In this document: positions 49,910 through 58,713 of the stretch, piece by piece | How positions within the stretch are numbered: the stretch's first letter is position 1 | How the letters are laid out: every line of letters begins with the position of its first letter | Origin: Micromonospora lutea | GTDB taxonomy: Bacteria > Actinomycetota > Actinomycetes > Mycobacteriales > Micromonosporaceae | Length of the DNA stretch: 64,000 nucleotides | Reading direction: 5' to 3' | Assembly (NCBI RefSeq): GCF_016863535.1 | Contig: NZ_BOPB01000029.1 | Span: forward strand, 1-64,000 | The notes under the pieces: generated by a model | What the model was told of the DNA's origin: nothing | Databases searched by the model: none | Seen by the model: the letters and a program-made list of their open reading frames with translations, nothing else | Program-made: the position numbers and the translations under genes

Positions 49910-51508
49910 TCAGCGCTTCGCGGGCGGCCGGGTCAGCGGTGGTACCCGGCCCGGATCCAGGTCGAGTTGCGCCCAGGCACCCGCCCGCGTCGACAGTTCC
50001 AGCCGGCGCAGCATCCCGCCCCGGTCGACCCAGTAGCGCAGCGGCCCTCGGGCGGTGTCGACCTGCACCACGTCGACTGTGGCGCCGGCCAGGGTGTCGC
50101 CGCGTACCCGTTCTGCGTTGCCCGGCACGCCGGTGGGTCGGGCGGCCCGCAGCGCGGCGGCCACCAGCGGGTCGAGGGCTTCCGTGCGGTGTGGTCCCGC
50201 CCGCCATCCGGCCTTCGGTGGCGGCAGTGGCGGACGTGCCGTCGCGTCGGACGTCGCCGTGCCGTCGATCCGGGTGACCTTGCGATCACGGTGGCGGACC
50301 AGGGTACGTCGACCGGCCGTGTCGAGATCGGTGACGCTCAGGTACGCGGTGCCCGACGCCCAGCTCAACCAACCGCTGCCACGGAGGTTGGTGGCGGCGG
50401 AGGCGGGCACGGTAAGGGTGGCCCTCGCTCCGCCGACGCTCCGTAGGCGGGCCGGCAGTCGGCGCCAGCGGTCCCGTTCGGCGGCGGTCAGGGCGCGTGG
50501 CAGGCCGGGGCGACCGCCGAGCGCCTCGACCGGCCGCAGTGTCGGTCGGTCGGCCCGGTTCAGGGCCACCGTCACCGATCCGATGCCGGCGAGATCGGCC
50601 TCCACCCGGTGCAGCCGACCGGCCTGGTCCAACCAGTAGCGGGCCGGAGAACCGGCATTGGCATCGGGGGCGCGGCTCGCCGACGCGCCGGAGCCGGCCG
50701 TGGAGACCTCCAGGACGTCGACCGGCTCACCGTTGAGACGTTCCCGCCCCACCCAGCGGCCGACCCATCCATCCACCTTGTCGGGCCGGTCGGCGGCGAG
50801 CGCGAAGATGAGTCCGAGCAGCGGGTCGATGCCCCGGCCGGCGGGCAGCCGCCAACCGCCGGGCGGTGGCACCAGCGGCGGCACGGCCGGCGTCGGTGCG
50901 GCCGTCGGATCGGGCCTGATCACCAGCACGGTGGGGGTGGCCTGGACCAGTCCGCGCATCGGGCCGGCACCGGGGCCGCCCACGTCGAGATAGGTCAGCC
51001 CGCGGGCCCAGTCGACCCAGCCGAGCAGGTCGGTACGGGTGGCGCCGTCGCCGGCGGTGATGTGTAACCCGGCGCGCAACTCGCGATAGTTGGTCACCCG
51101 CATGGCGGCCAGGCGTTCCCGTTCGCCCGTCGTCAGCTCCCGTGGCGGCGGCCCGTCCGGTGCCCAGGTGACCAGTGTGGCGACCAGCATCACGGCGGAG
51201 ATCACTGCGGTGAGGGCCAGCCCGGTGAGGGTGAGGCGACGCCGTCGGTCGGCCGCCCGCCGCGTGTCGTCGGCCTCGGTGGCCGCCCCGGCCAGATCCT
51301 CTTCCTCGGCCCGGTTCCCGGCGGCCAGGTCGAGCAGCCCGCCGGAGACCACGGCCCGGCGGATGCCTGGCCGTGACTGCGGTGGCCGGGTGGCCGGCTC
51401 GGTGACGGCCAGGTTGAGGGCTGCGGGTGGCACGATGCCGGCCCGGTGGCGACGGTAGGCCGCGCGGTGTCGACGGTTGTCGGACGGCGGTTGTGAGCTG
51501 CTCTCCAC
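49910..51508 (-). CDS. Membrane-anchored protein with a duplicated extracellular domain
   Basis: A 532-residue protein with a cytoplasmic Arg-rich N-terminus, one transmembrane helix (about 95-117, LTGLALTAVISAVMLVATLV), then two similar extracytoplasmic units. Unit 1 (about 127-320) runs from LTTGERERLAAMRV to ARYWLDQAGRLHRVEADLA; unit 2 (about 335-525) runs from LTAAERDRWRRLPA to LRYWVDRGGMLRRLELSTR. Both contain an aromatic WL/DWARG.TYL strand and a GWR...DPLL segment. The RYW(L/V)D.GG.L.R ending recalls LppX/LprG-like lipid-carrier folds, but this is only a resemblance. It is convergent with coaE. Function unknown. Confidence 0.7.
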   Translation of the reverse strand: MESSSQPPSDNRRHRAAYRRHRAGIVPPAALNLAVTEPATRPPQSRPGIRRAVVSGGLLDLAAGNRAEEEDLAGAATEADDTRRAADRRRRLTLTGLALTAVISAVMLVATLVTWAPDGPPPRELTTGERERLAAMRVTNYRELRAGLHITAGDGATRTDLLGWVDWARGLTYLDVGGPGAGPMRGLVQATPTVLVIRPDPTAAPTPAVPPLVPPPGGWRLPAGRGIDPLLGLIFALAADRPDKVDGWVGRWVGRERLNGEPVDVLEVSTAGSGASASRAPDANAGSPARYWLDQAGRLHRVEADLAGIGSVTVALNRADRPTLRPVEALGGRPGLPRALTAAERDRWRRLPARLRSVGGARATLTVPASAATNLRGSGWLSWASGTAYLSVTDLDTAGRRTLVRHRDRKVTRIDGTATSDATARPPLPPPKAGWRAGPHRTEALDPLVAAALRAARPTGVPGNAERVRGDTLAGATVDVVQVDTARGPLRYWVDRGGMLRRLELSTRAGAWAQLDLDPGRVPPLTRPPAKR

Positions 51509-51885
51509 GGGAGGATGAACGGGTTGGACCGCGTCGGGGTGACGAGCAGGGGCGCTCGCGGCGGCCGGTCAGCGCTCTCCGCGCGACCACGTCCGGTGCG
51601 CACGCCAGGCATGCCGGGTGCAGCGACCCTCGGTGCCGGGGGCGGCGTGGCCTGTGCGGCCCGCCACCGGCCCGGTCGGCCGCCGCGAGCGGCCTACGGG
51701 AAAAGCGTAACCGGGTGAGAAGAGCCACACAATGCGAATATTGAAGCCGATCAGGTGCCGCACGTAGTCGTCCGGGACCGGTGGGGCAGTGTCGACGCGC
51801 CCACCGTCGCAGACCGGGTGGTCGGTCCGGCGGCGGGGGCTCGGAAAGGGATTGGTTGTCGGAGCCCCGGCGTACCGTTGAGGTC
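51509..51885. other. Spacer upstream of uvrB
   Basis: This 377-bp spacer contains no gene with family features. An AT-rich patch (51719-51746) is the most promoter-like part. No mycobacterial-type SOS box (GAAC-N4-GTTC) was seen, so SOS control is not supported by eye. Confidence 0.45.
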
Positions 51886-53994
51886 ATGGCGCTCGACATA
51901 CCCCGACTCGACGGTCGCTTCAAGGTCATCAGTGATTTTCAGCCGGCCGGTGACCAGCCGACGGCGATCGACGATCTGGAGCGGCGGGTCCGTCGGGGTG
52001 ACCGGCACACCGTGCTGCTCGGCGCCACCGGCACCGGCAAGAGCGCCACGGCCGCCTGGCTGATCGAGCGGTTGCAGCGCCCCACGCTGGTGCTGGCCCC
52101 GAACAAGACGCTCTGCGCGCAGCTGGCGAAGGAGTTCAGCGAGCTGCTGCCGGACAACGCGGTGGAGTACTTCGTCTCGTACTACGACTATTACCAACCC
52201 GAGGCGTACATCCCGCAGACCGACACGTACATCGAGAAGGACTCCTCGATCAACGAGGAGGTCGAGCGGCTGCGCCACTCGGCGACGATGTCCCTGCTGA
52301 CCCGCCGTGACGTGGTGGTGGTGGCGACCGTCTCGGCGATCTACGGACTGGGCACCCCGGAGGAGTACCTCGACCGTGCGGTGCGGGTCGCCGTCGGCCA
52401 GGAGCTGGATCGTGACCAGTTGCTGCGCCGGCTGGTCGACATCCAGTACACCCGCAACGACATGGCCTTCCAGCGCGGCACCTTCCGGGTCCGCGGTGAC
52501 ACGCTGGAGATCATTCCGGCGTACGAGGAACTCGCGGTACGCATCGAACTCTTCGGCGACGAGGTGGAGAAGCTCTACTACCTCAACCCGCTCACCGGCG
52601 ACGTGGTGCGTGAGGTGGACCATCTGCTGATCTTCCCGGCGACCCACTACGCCGCCGGGCCGGAGCGGATGGAGCGGGCGGTCCGCGACATCGAGGCGGA
52701 GCTGGGTGAGCGGCTGGCCGAGCTGGATCGGCAGGGCAAACTGCTGGAGGCGCAGCGGCTGCGGATGCGCACCACGTACGACATCGAGATGATGCGGCAG
52801 GTGGGCTTCTGCTCGGGCATCGAGAACTACTCGATGCACATCGACGGCCGGTTGCCCGGCAGTCCGCCGCACTGCCTGCTCGACTACTTCCCCGACGACT
52901 TCCTCACCGTCATCGACGAGTCGCACGTGACGATTCCGCAGATCGGCGGCATGTACGAGGGCGACGCCTCGCGTAAGCGGATGCTGATCGACCACGGGTT
53001 CCGGTTGCCCAGCGCGGCGGACAACCGGCCGCTGCGCTTCGACGAGTTCCTGGATCGGGTCGGGCAGATGGTCTTCCTGTCGGCCACGCCCGGTCCGTGG
53101 GAGCTGGAGCACGCCCAGGGCGAGTTCGTGGAGCAGGTGATCCGCCCGACCGGCCTGGTCGACCCGGAGGTGGTCGTCAAGCCCACCAAGGGCCAGATCG
53201 ACGACCTGATGCACGAGATCAAGCTGCGCACCGAACGGGACGAGCGGGTGCTGGTCACCACGCTGACCAAGAAGATGGCCGAGGATCTGTCCGACTACCT
53301 CCTGGAGAACGGCATCCGGGTGCGTTACCTGCACTCCGAGGTGGACACGCTGCGGCGGGTCGAGCTGTTGCGCGAGTTGCGTCGCGGCGACTACGACGTG
53401 CTGGTCGGCATCAACCTGCTGCGGGAGGGCCTCGACCTGCCCGAGGTGTCACTGGTGGCGATTCTCGACGCGGACAAGGAAGGCTTCCTGCGCAGCGGCA
53501 GATCGTTGATCCAGACCATCGGTCGGGCGGCCCGCAACGTCTCCGGCCAGGTGCACATGTACGCCGACAAGATCACGCCGTCGATGGCGGACGCGATCGA
53601 GGAGACCAACCGGCGGCGGGCCAAGCAGATCGCACACAACGAGGCGCGTGGCATCAGCCCGGAGCCGCTCCGTAAGAAGATTCACGACATCCTGGACGAC
53701 ATCTACCGGGAGGCGGAGGACACCGAGGCGACCCGGGTCGGCGGTGCGGTGCGGCAGTTGTCCCGGGGCAAGGCGCCGGTGAAGGAGACGCGCAGCCGGG
53801 TTCGGTCCAGCGCGAGCACTCCGGCGCGCGAGGGCATGGCGCGTGCCGAGTTGGCGCAGCTCATCCAGGAGCTCAACGATCAGATGCTGGCGGCCGCGCG
53901 GGAGTTGCAGTTCGAGCTGGCGGCGCGGATCCGCGACGAGATCGCGGATCTGAAGAAGGAGCTGCGTGGGATGGATGCTGCCGGCGTGCGGTGA
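51886..53994 (+). CDS. uvrB: Excinuclease ABC subunit B
   Basis: A 702-residue UvrB, the DNA-damage verification helicase of nucleotide excision repair. Walker [15 protein letters not shown] (about 45), the damage-probing beta-hairpin region [21 protein letters not shown] (in two parts, about 97-117), [17 protein letters not shown] (motif II), [15 protein letters not shown], and QTIGRAARN (motif VI) are complete. The C-terminal UVR coiled-coil (about 657-698) contains the UvrC-contact helix. ATG 51886 (MALDIPRL) matches the family start; the frame reaches 51781 without support. Confidence 0.97.
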   Translation: MALDIPRLDGRFKVISDFQPAGDQPTAIDDLERRVRRGDRHTVLLGATGTGKSATAAWLIERLQRPTLVLAPNKTLCAQLAKEFSELLPDNAVEYFVSYYDYYQPEAYIPQTDTYIEKDSSINEEVERLRHSATMSLLTRRDVVVVATVSAIYGLGTPEEYLDRAVRVAVGQELDRDQLLRRLVDIQYTRNDMAFQRGTFRVRGDTLEIIPAYEELAVRIELFGDEVEKLYYLNPLTGDVVREVDHLLIFPATHYAAGPERMERAVRDIEAELGERLAELDRQGKLLEAQRLRMRTTYDIEMMRQVGFCSGIENYSMHIDGRLPGSPPHCLLDYFPDDFLTVIDESHVTIPQIGGMYEGDASRKRMLIDHGFRLPSAADNRPLRFDEFLDRVGQMVFLSATPGPWELEHAQGEFVEQVIRPTGLVDPEVVVKPTKGQIDDLMHEIKLRTERDERVLVTTLTKKMAEDLSDYLLENGIRVRYLHSEVDTLRRVELLRELRRGDYDVLVGINLLREGLDLPEVSLVAILDADKEGFLRSGRSLIQTIGRAARNVSGQVHMYADKITPSMADAIEETNRRRAKQIAHNEARGISPEPLRKKIHDILDDIYREAEDTEATRVGGAVRQLSRGKAPVKETRSRVRSSASTPAREGMARAELAQLIQELNDQMLAAARELQFELAARIRDEIADLKKELRGMDAAGVR

Positions 53995-54069
53995 GGAGCG
54001 GCGCGGAATGGGCGCTGCCCACCCGCGGTAGGAGAGGAGCCACGGGGGTAGCGGAATGCGAGCGTCCTA

Positions 54070-54099
54070 TTGCCCTAAGTGATCGCCGTGCCCTACTCT
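54070..54099 (+). promoter_or_regulatory. Candidate promoter for the XRE regulator at 54119
   Basis: TTGCCC (54070-54075) and TACTCT (54094-54099) are 18 bp apart, leaving about a 10-nt leader before GGGAGGCGGGG-ATG. Pattern match only. Confidence 0.4.
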
Positions 54100-54118
54100 C
54101 CCTCGGTGGGAGGCGGGG

Positions 54119-54973
54119 ATGCCGTTGCCAACGAGTCCGGTCATTCGACGTGCGCGACTGGGCGCCGAGTTGCGTCAGCTTCGCCGGCAGGAGGCGCTGA
54201 CACTGGAACAGGTGTGTGAGCGACTCGGTTGGGCGTCCACCTCCAAGCTGTCCCGCATCGAGCTGGGCCAGAGCCGTCCCGACCTGGCGGACGTGCTCGA
54301 CCTGCTCGACGTCTACGAGGTGCCGTCGCTGCAACGGGACGCTCTGATCGTCATCGCCCGGGACGCGGCCACCAGCCGGGGCTGGTGGAAGTCGCTGGGC
54401 GAGATGGGAGAGCGGCAGCGCACGTACGCCGAGCTCGAAGCCGGCGCGGCGGGCATCGTGGAGTACCAGCCGGCGATCGTGCCCGGCCTGTTGCAGTCCC
54501 CGGCGTACGCCCGGCTGCGCATCGCCGCCGGTCAGTTGATCGATCCGGCGGTGAATGTGGAGGCCGACCTGCGGGCCCGGGCCGCCCGGCAGGCGGTGCT
54601 GCGTCGCGTCGAACCACCCCGCTACACGGCGCTGATCACCGAGTTGGCCTGCGAGCCGGGCGATGATCCGGTGGAGGTGTGGCACGAGCAGCTACGGCAC
54701 CTGCTCGATCTGGCCGCGCTGCCGCACGTGACGATCCGACTGCTGCGGGCCGGGGCGGGCCGGGACCCGTTGCCGCTGACGCCGTTCTCCAGTTACTCCT
54801 TTCCGGACCCGGCGGACCCGCGCACGGTGATGCTGGAGGCGCTGACCACGGACGTGCGGCTGACCACGGCGGCCGACGTCGACCGGTACGAACGGATGAC
54901 CGACCGCCTGCTGGAGACGGCGCTGCCGATGGAGGAGACGGTGCGGCTGTTGGCGTGCCGCCTCGATGGGTGA
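54119..54973 (+). CDS. XRE-family regulator with DUF5753 domain
   Basis: A 284-residue regulator: HTH_31-type helix-turn-helix at about 8-65 (LRQLRRQEALTLEQVCERLG, SKLSRIELGQSRP), then DUF5753 (YQPAIVPGLLQSPAYARL, LPHVTIRLLRAGAGRDP, FSSYSFPDPADPRTV). It resembles the protein at 2735 but is not followed by a DUF397 gene, so it is an orphan member. ATG has a GGGAGGCGGGG site. A hairpin at 55027 follows. Confidence 0.88.
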   Translation: MPLPTSPVIRRARLGAELRQLRRQEALTLEQVCERLGWASTSKLSRIELGQSRPDLADVLDLLDVYEVPSLQRDALIVIARDAATSRGWWKSLGEMGERQRTYAELEAGAAGIVEYQPAIVPGLLQSPAYARLRIAAGQLIDPAVNVEADLRARAARQAVLRRVEPPRYTALITELACEPGDDPVEVWHEQLRHLLDLAALPHVTIRLLRAGAGRDPLPLTPFSSYSFPDPADPRTVMLEALTTDVRLTTAADVDRYERMTDRLLETALPMEETVRLLACRLDG

Positions 54974-55026
54974 GCCGAGCCCGCTGGCCGCAGGGCGACC
55001 GGTGGAGCCGGTGTGGTCGCGGCTGT

Positions 55027-55078
55027 GGCGTCGGCACCGGGCCCGGCGCCCCCGAATTCGTCGGGGCCGGTGCCGACG
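55027..55078. terminator. Hairpin between convergent genes
   Basis: GCGTCGGCACCGG (55027-55039) pairs with CCGGTGCCGACGC (55066-55078), 13 bp, between the XRE gene and the convergent monooxygenase-fold gene. Confidence 0.75.
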
Positions 55079-55143
55079 CGAGAAGCAGCCTAGGTGGACG
55101 GTGTGACAACTTCTCGGCTCGGCGCGTGGTGATCCGACGGCTG

Positions 55144-55437
55144 TCAGGCCGGCACGTCGACGAAGTGTTCGACCCGCGGCGGCGTGGCGAAGTGCGGGCC
55201 GATCAACTCCCGCCACCCGACGAAGCGTTCCGTGGCGCGGAAGTTCTGCTCGTGTGCCTCGATCGAGTCCCACTCCACCAGGAGCACGAACCGGGAGGGG
55301 GACTCCTGGCCCCGGGTCATGCGTACCGAGCGGCAACCGGGCGTGCTGGCGAGCAACGGATGCCCCTGGGCGTACGCGGCGGCGAACGCCTCCTCGTGGC
55401 CGGGGATGACATCGATGAGCGCTACCTCAAGGACCAT
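55144..55437 (-). CDS. Antibiotic biosynthesis monooxygenase (ABM) domain protein
   Basis: A 97-residue ferredoxin-like alpha-beta barrel of the ABM superfamily: MVLEVALIDVIPGHEEAFAAAY, GCRSVRMTRGQESPSRFVLL, and EWDSIEAHEQNFRATERF are standard. Such proteins act as small cofactor-free oxygenases, haem-degrading enzymes or simply quinol-binding proteins; no specific substrate is indicated. ATG 55437 was chosen by family alignment; an ATG six codons earlier is also in frame, and the frame is open to 55707. It diverges from the TerC gene at 55631. Confidence 0.82.
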   Translation of the reverse strand: MVLEVALIDVIPGHEEAFAAAYAQGHPLLASTPGCRSVRMTRGQESPSRFVLLVEWDSIEAHEQNFRATERFVGWRELIGPHFATPPRVEHFVDVPA

Positions 55438-55630
55438 GGCGGCAGCCTGCCACATCGGTACGCGCTCCATGTCGGGCCGGTCGGTTGTCCCATCCGTTGG
55501 CCGTCGGTGCCGCCCCCTCGCACCCCGGTAGCCCATCCTCCTAGGACGCCCAGAGGGGATGGGGCGACCGGCACGCTCCGGAAGGCGTACCGTGTGCCGG
55601 TTGCTGAGCGATTGCCGGAGGAATGAGACT

Positions 55631-56629
55631 GTGAACGTGTCCGGACTGGTGTGGGCGGCGACGCTCGTGGCCCTGACCACGATCCTCGTGGTGGACCTGC
55701 TCATCATCGGCCGTCGGCCGCACGAGCCGAGCGTGCGGGAGTCGAGTCTCTGGGTCGCCCTCTACGTCGGGCTGGCTCTGCTGTTCGGTGGTGGTCTCTG
55801 GCTCACCGCCGGCGGAAGCGTGGCGGTGCAGTTCTACACCGGCTGGGTGACCGAGTACAGCCTCTCGGTGGACAACCTCTTCGTCTTCGTGATCATCATG
55901 GCCCGCTTCGCCGTACCCCGGCAGTACCAGCAGAAGGTGCTGCTCATCGGCATCGTCCTCGCGCTCGTCATGCGGGGCGCCTTCATCGCCGCAGGTGCCG
56001 CGCTGATCTCCGAGTTCACCTGGGTCTTCTACATCTTCGGTGCGTTCCTGATCTACACCGCGATCAACCTGGCCCGGCAGGGTGAGTCGAGTGAGGAGGA
56101 GTTCACCGAGAACGTCCTGATCCGCTGGAGCCGGCGGGCGCTGCCCATCTCGCGGGGCTACGAAGGGGCCCGGCTGACCGTGCGGGAGAACGGCCGGCGG
56201 ATGTTCACCCCGATGCTCATCGTCATGATCGCCATCGGTACCACCGACTTGATCTTTGCTCTCGACTCGATTCCGGCCATCTTCGGTATCACCCACGAGC
56301 CGTACCTCGTCTTCACCGCCAACGTGTTCGCGTTGATGGGTCTGCGACAGCTCTACTTCCTGCTCGGTGGGCTGCTCGACCGGTTGATCTACCTGAGTTA
56401 CGGGCTCGCGGTGGTGCTCGGCTTCATCGGGATCAAGCTGATCCTGGAGGCGCTGGCGGAGAACAAGCTGCCGTTCATCAACAACGGCGAACACGTCGGC
56501 TGGGCGCCGCACATCCCGATCTGGCTGTCATTGATGATCATCCTGGGTACCCTGGCGGTGGCCACGGCGGCGAGCCTGGCCAGGTCCTCGCGGGACCGGC
56601 GACGTGAGCTGGCGGATTCCCGTAGCTGA
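55631..56629 (+). CDS. TerC family membrane protein (Alx-like)
   Basis: A 332-residue TerC/Alx-type membrane protein with about nine helices. The two conserved acidic motifs are SLSVDNLFVFVIIMARF and TTDLIFALDSIPAIFGI, and NVFALMGLRQLYFLL follows. Alx homologues are connected with manganese export and alkaline pH. GTG 55631 follows GGAGGAATGAGACT. It is distinct in length and motifs from the TerC at 5831. No clear yybP-ykoY riboswitch was recognised in the leader. Confidence 0.92.
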   Translation: MNVSGLVWAATLVALTTILVVDLLIIGRRPHEPSVRESSLWVALYVGLALLFGGGLWLTAGGSVAVQFYTGWVTEYSLSVDNLFVFVIIMARFAVPRQYQQKVLLIGIVLALVMRGAFIAAGAALISEFTWVFYIFGAFLIYTAINLARQGESSEEEFTENVLIRWSRRALPISRGYEGARLTVRENGRRMFTPMLIVMIAIGTTDLIFALDSIPAIFGITHEPYLVFTANVFALMGLRQLYFLLGGLLDRLIYLSYGLAVVLGFIGIKLILEALAENKLPFINNGEHVGWAPHIPIWLSLMIILGTLAVATAASLARSSRDRRRELADSRS

Positions 56630-57041
56630 GCTGTCCCACCTCCAGCACCCGCCGATGCGGCTGCGGCCCCGCGGCGGACGCCGGTACCGAGGACGAATGC
56701 CGGTACGCGGGACGCTCACGCCCCGGCGTCGGCGGGTGAGCTGAGCGCCGGGGCGTCCATCGGCTGGACCGCGTCGGAGGCGCCACGGGGCAGCGACGGC
56801 GAGGTGGACGGTCGCCTCGGTGCCCTGCGGCACGATCACCCCCGGTCGGTCGCACCCCCGTTGTTCGGACCATAGGGAACATCAGGCCCCCCATCAATTC
56901 ATCAGTCTGAATATTTACGCGACAGGCTCGGCGGTGCTGCCCGGAAATCCGGTGGGACGAGGTCGGCCGAGCGTCGTGCGGTGGGTGCGTGCCGCGACGA
57001 TCATCGGGTACGGCACCCTGTACCCGAGGGGTGGGTGACAG
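56630..57041. other. Spacer with a hairpin, no gene
   Basis: ACGCCCCGGCG (56718-56728) pairs with CGCCGGGGCGT (56746-56756), about 90 bases after terC, and may be its terminator. The AT-rich stretch around 56895-56925 may hold the phosphatase promoter. No credible ORF is present. Confidence 0.6.
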
Positions 57042-57851
57042 ATGAGTGAGCGAGCGAGCACGTCGGACTGGAACCTTGTCGGCGCGCCCAACGCGCGGGA
57101 CCTCGGTGGCCTGATCGGGTTCGGCGGCCGACGGGTACGCCCGGGACGGCTGATCCGTACGCCGGCGTTGGGTCGGCTGACCGACGAGGACCTGCCGGTG
57201 CTGGCGAAGCTCGAACCGGCCTGCGTGGTGGACCTTCGAGCCCAGTCAGAGGTGTCGGTGGCGCCGCCGGACCGGCTGACGGGCCAGCCGACGGTGGTGC
57301 ACCTGCCGGTGCACGACCCGGCGCACCCGGTCTTCACGTACGTCTCGGCCGTGCTGCTCGGCCACGATCTCAGCGAGTACGCGGAGTTGGCGCGGCAGGG
57401 GACACCGGCGGCGATGGCGGCGATCTACCGCTGGTTCGTCACCGGGGACTCGGCCCGGGAGGGTTTCGCCGCGGCGGTCCGGTTGGTCGCCGATGCCCGT
57501 AACCTTCCGCTGGTCTACCACTGCTCGGCGGGCAAGGACCGCACCGGTTGGCTGACCGTGGTGCTGTTGCACGCCCTCGGGGTGGACGAGGCCGCGATCC
57601 GCGCCGACTACCTGGCCCACAACCCGTTGACGGAGAGTCTGCGCGAGGTGATCGTCGACGCGATGCGACAGCGTCACCCGGGGCTCGACGAGAGAGCCGT
57701 CCGGCCGGTGCTGGAGGCCCGGCCCGAGTACCTCGATGCCGCGTACGCGCAGGTGCGGCAGGTGCACGGGTCCTTCGGGGCGTACCTGCGTGATGGCTTG
57801 GGGATCACCGAGGAGACGGTGGCGGCGTTGCGGGCGAACCTGTTGGAGTGA
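57042..57851 (+). CDS. Tyrosine/dual-specificity protein phosphatase family
   Basis: A 269-residue phosphatase of the PtpB/Y_phosphatase3 type. The N-terminal NLVGAPNARDLGGLIGFGGR is diagnostic; the P-loop VYHCSAGKDRTGW has catalytic Cys161 and Arg167 in CX5R, and the Lys/Asp inside (SAGKDR) suggests dual-lipid/protein specificity as in mycobacterial PtpB. No signal peptide is seen. The ATG follows GGGGTGGG. The last 47 bases overlap the convergent beta-lactamase-like gene. Confidence 0.92.
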   Translation: MSERASTSDWNLVGAPNARDLGGLIGFGGRRVRPGRLIRTPALGRLTDEDLPVLAKLEPACVVDLRAQSEVSVAPPDRLTGQPTVVHLPVHDPAHPVFTYVSAVLLGHDLSEYAELARQGTPAAMAAIYRWFVTGDSAREGFAAAVRLVADARNLPLVYHCSAGKDRTGWLTVVLLHALGVDEAAIRADYLAHNPLTESLREVIVDAMRQRHPGLDERAVRPVLEARPEYLDAAYAQVRQVHGSFGAYLRDGLGITEETVAALRANLLE

Positions 57852-58707
57852 GCGCGGCGAGGTTGTGGCGGGCCTGCCACACCTGGTGGGAGATGTCGGC
57901 GACCAACTGGCGGGCGTCGGCGTCGGAGCGGGTGCCGGTCTGGTCGGTGTCGACGGTGGTGCAGACGACGAGCAGGTAGGCGTCGGCGTCCTCGGGGTAG
58001 ACCACCGCCGCGCCGTGACGGACACCGCGTACCCAGCCGTTCTTGTGGGCGAGCCGGATGCCGGCGGGCAGCCCTTCGGCGATGTCCTGACGGATCTGCT
58101 GGGCGCAGAGGACCTCCAGCATGGCGGCGCAGCCGGCGGGCGAGGCGAGCGGACCGGGGTGGGTGGCGCCGGTGGCGATCGCGTCGAGCAGCGCGGCCAG
58201 GTCGGCGGCGGTCACCAGGTTGGTGATCTGGGCCTCGCGGGCGGCGAAGTCCTCGATGCCGCGCCCGGTGACACTGCGCCGGGCGCCCACGGTTTGCCAA
58301 ACCTCTGCCACCGCGGGCAGTCCGACGTGTTCGATGACCAGGTTGGTGGCGAGGTTGCTGGAGCGGACGATCATCCGTTCGGCGAGCCACCGCAGGGACG
58401 CCTGCGCGCCGAGCCGGTCCCAGACCGCGCCGTCGTTGTCGTACGCCCGGCGGCAGGAGTAGGGCGGGGCGTCCGGCCGTGCGGAGGTGAACCGGTTGAC
58501 GACGTCGACCGGGGCGTCCAGGTCGAGGCGGCCGGCCTCGGCGGCGCGGTGCAGCGCGGCGAGCACGGCCAGTTTCATCGTGCTCGCCGCGTAGTGGGTG
58601 ACGTCGGCGTGTCGGGTCCAGGTGGGCGGGGCCCCGACGGGCCCCGCGTACACCGAGGTGGTGCCGGCCTCACGGTCCAGCCACGCGTGGCGGTCGTCGC
58701 CGGCCAT
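57805..58707 (-). CDS. Class A beta-lactamase-like serine hydrolase
   Basis: A 300-residue protein of the serine beta-lactamase-like fold: SxxK motif ASTMK (Ser42, Lys45), SxN motif RSSN (Ser116-Asn118, with SSN rather than SDN), and HKNG (222-224) in place of KTG. There is no signal peptide, so it seems cytoplasmic, and a class A omega-loop Glu was not recognised. It may be an esterase or peptidase rather than a resistance enzyme. The start is four bases after the typA stop on the same strand, suggesting an operon with typA. The 3' end overlaps the phosphatase gene. Confidence 0.82.
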   Translation of the reverse strand: MAGDDRHAWLDREAGTTSVYAGPVGAPPTWTRHADVTHYAASTMKLAVLAALHRAAEAGRLDLDAPVDVVNRFTSARPDAPPYSCRRAYDNDGAVWDRLGAQASLRWLAERMIVRSSNLATNLVIEHVGLPAVAEVWQTVGARRSVTGRGIEDFAAREAQITNLVTAADLAALLDAIATGATHPGPLASPAGCAAMLEVLCAQQIRQDIAEGLPAGIRLAHKNGWVRGVRHGAAVVYPEDADAYLLVVCTTVDTDQTGTRSDADARQLVADISHQVWQARHNLAALTPTGSPATPPPSPR

Positions 58708-58713
58708 CGACGG

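Noticed and set aside
51755-51885. SOS operator upstream of uvrB
   Set aside because: No GAAC-N4-GTTC palindrome was found.
55438-55630. yybP-ykoY manganese riboswitch before terC
   Set aside because: TerC genes often have one, but the conserved paired core was not recognisable by eye; a covariance-model search would decide.
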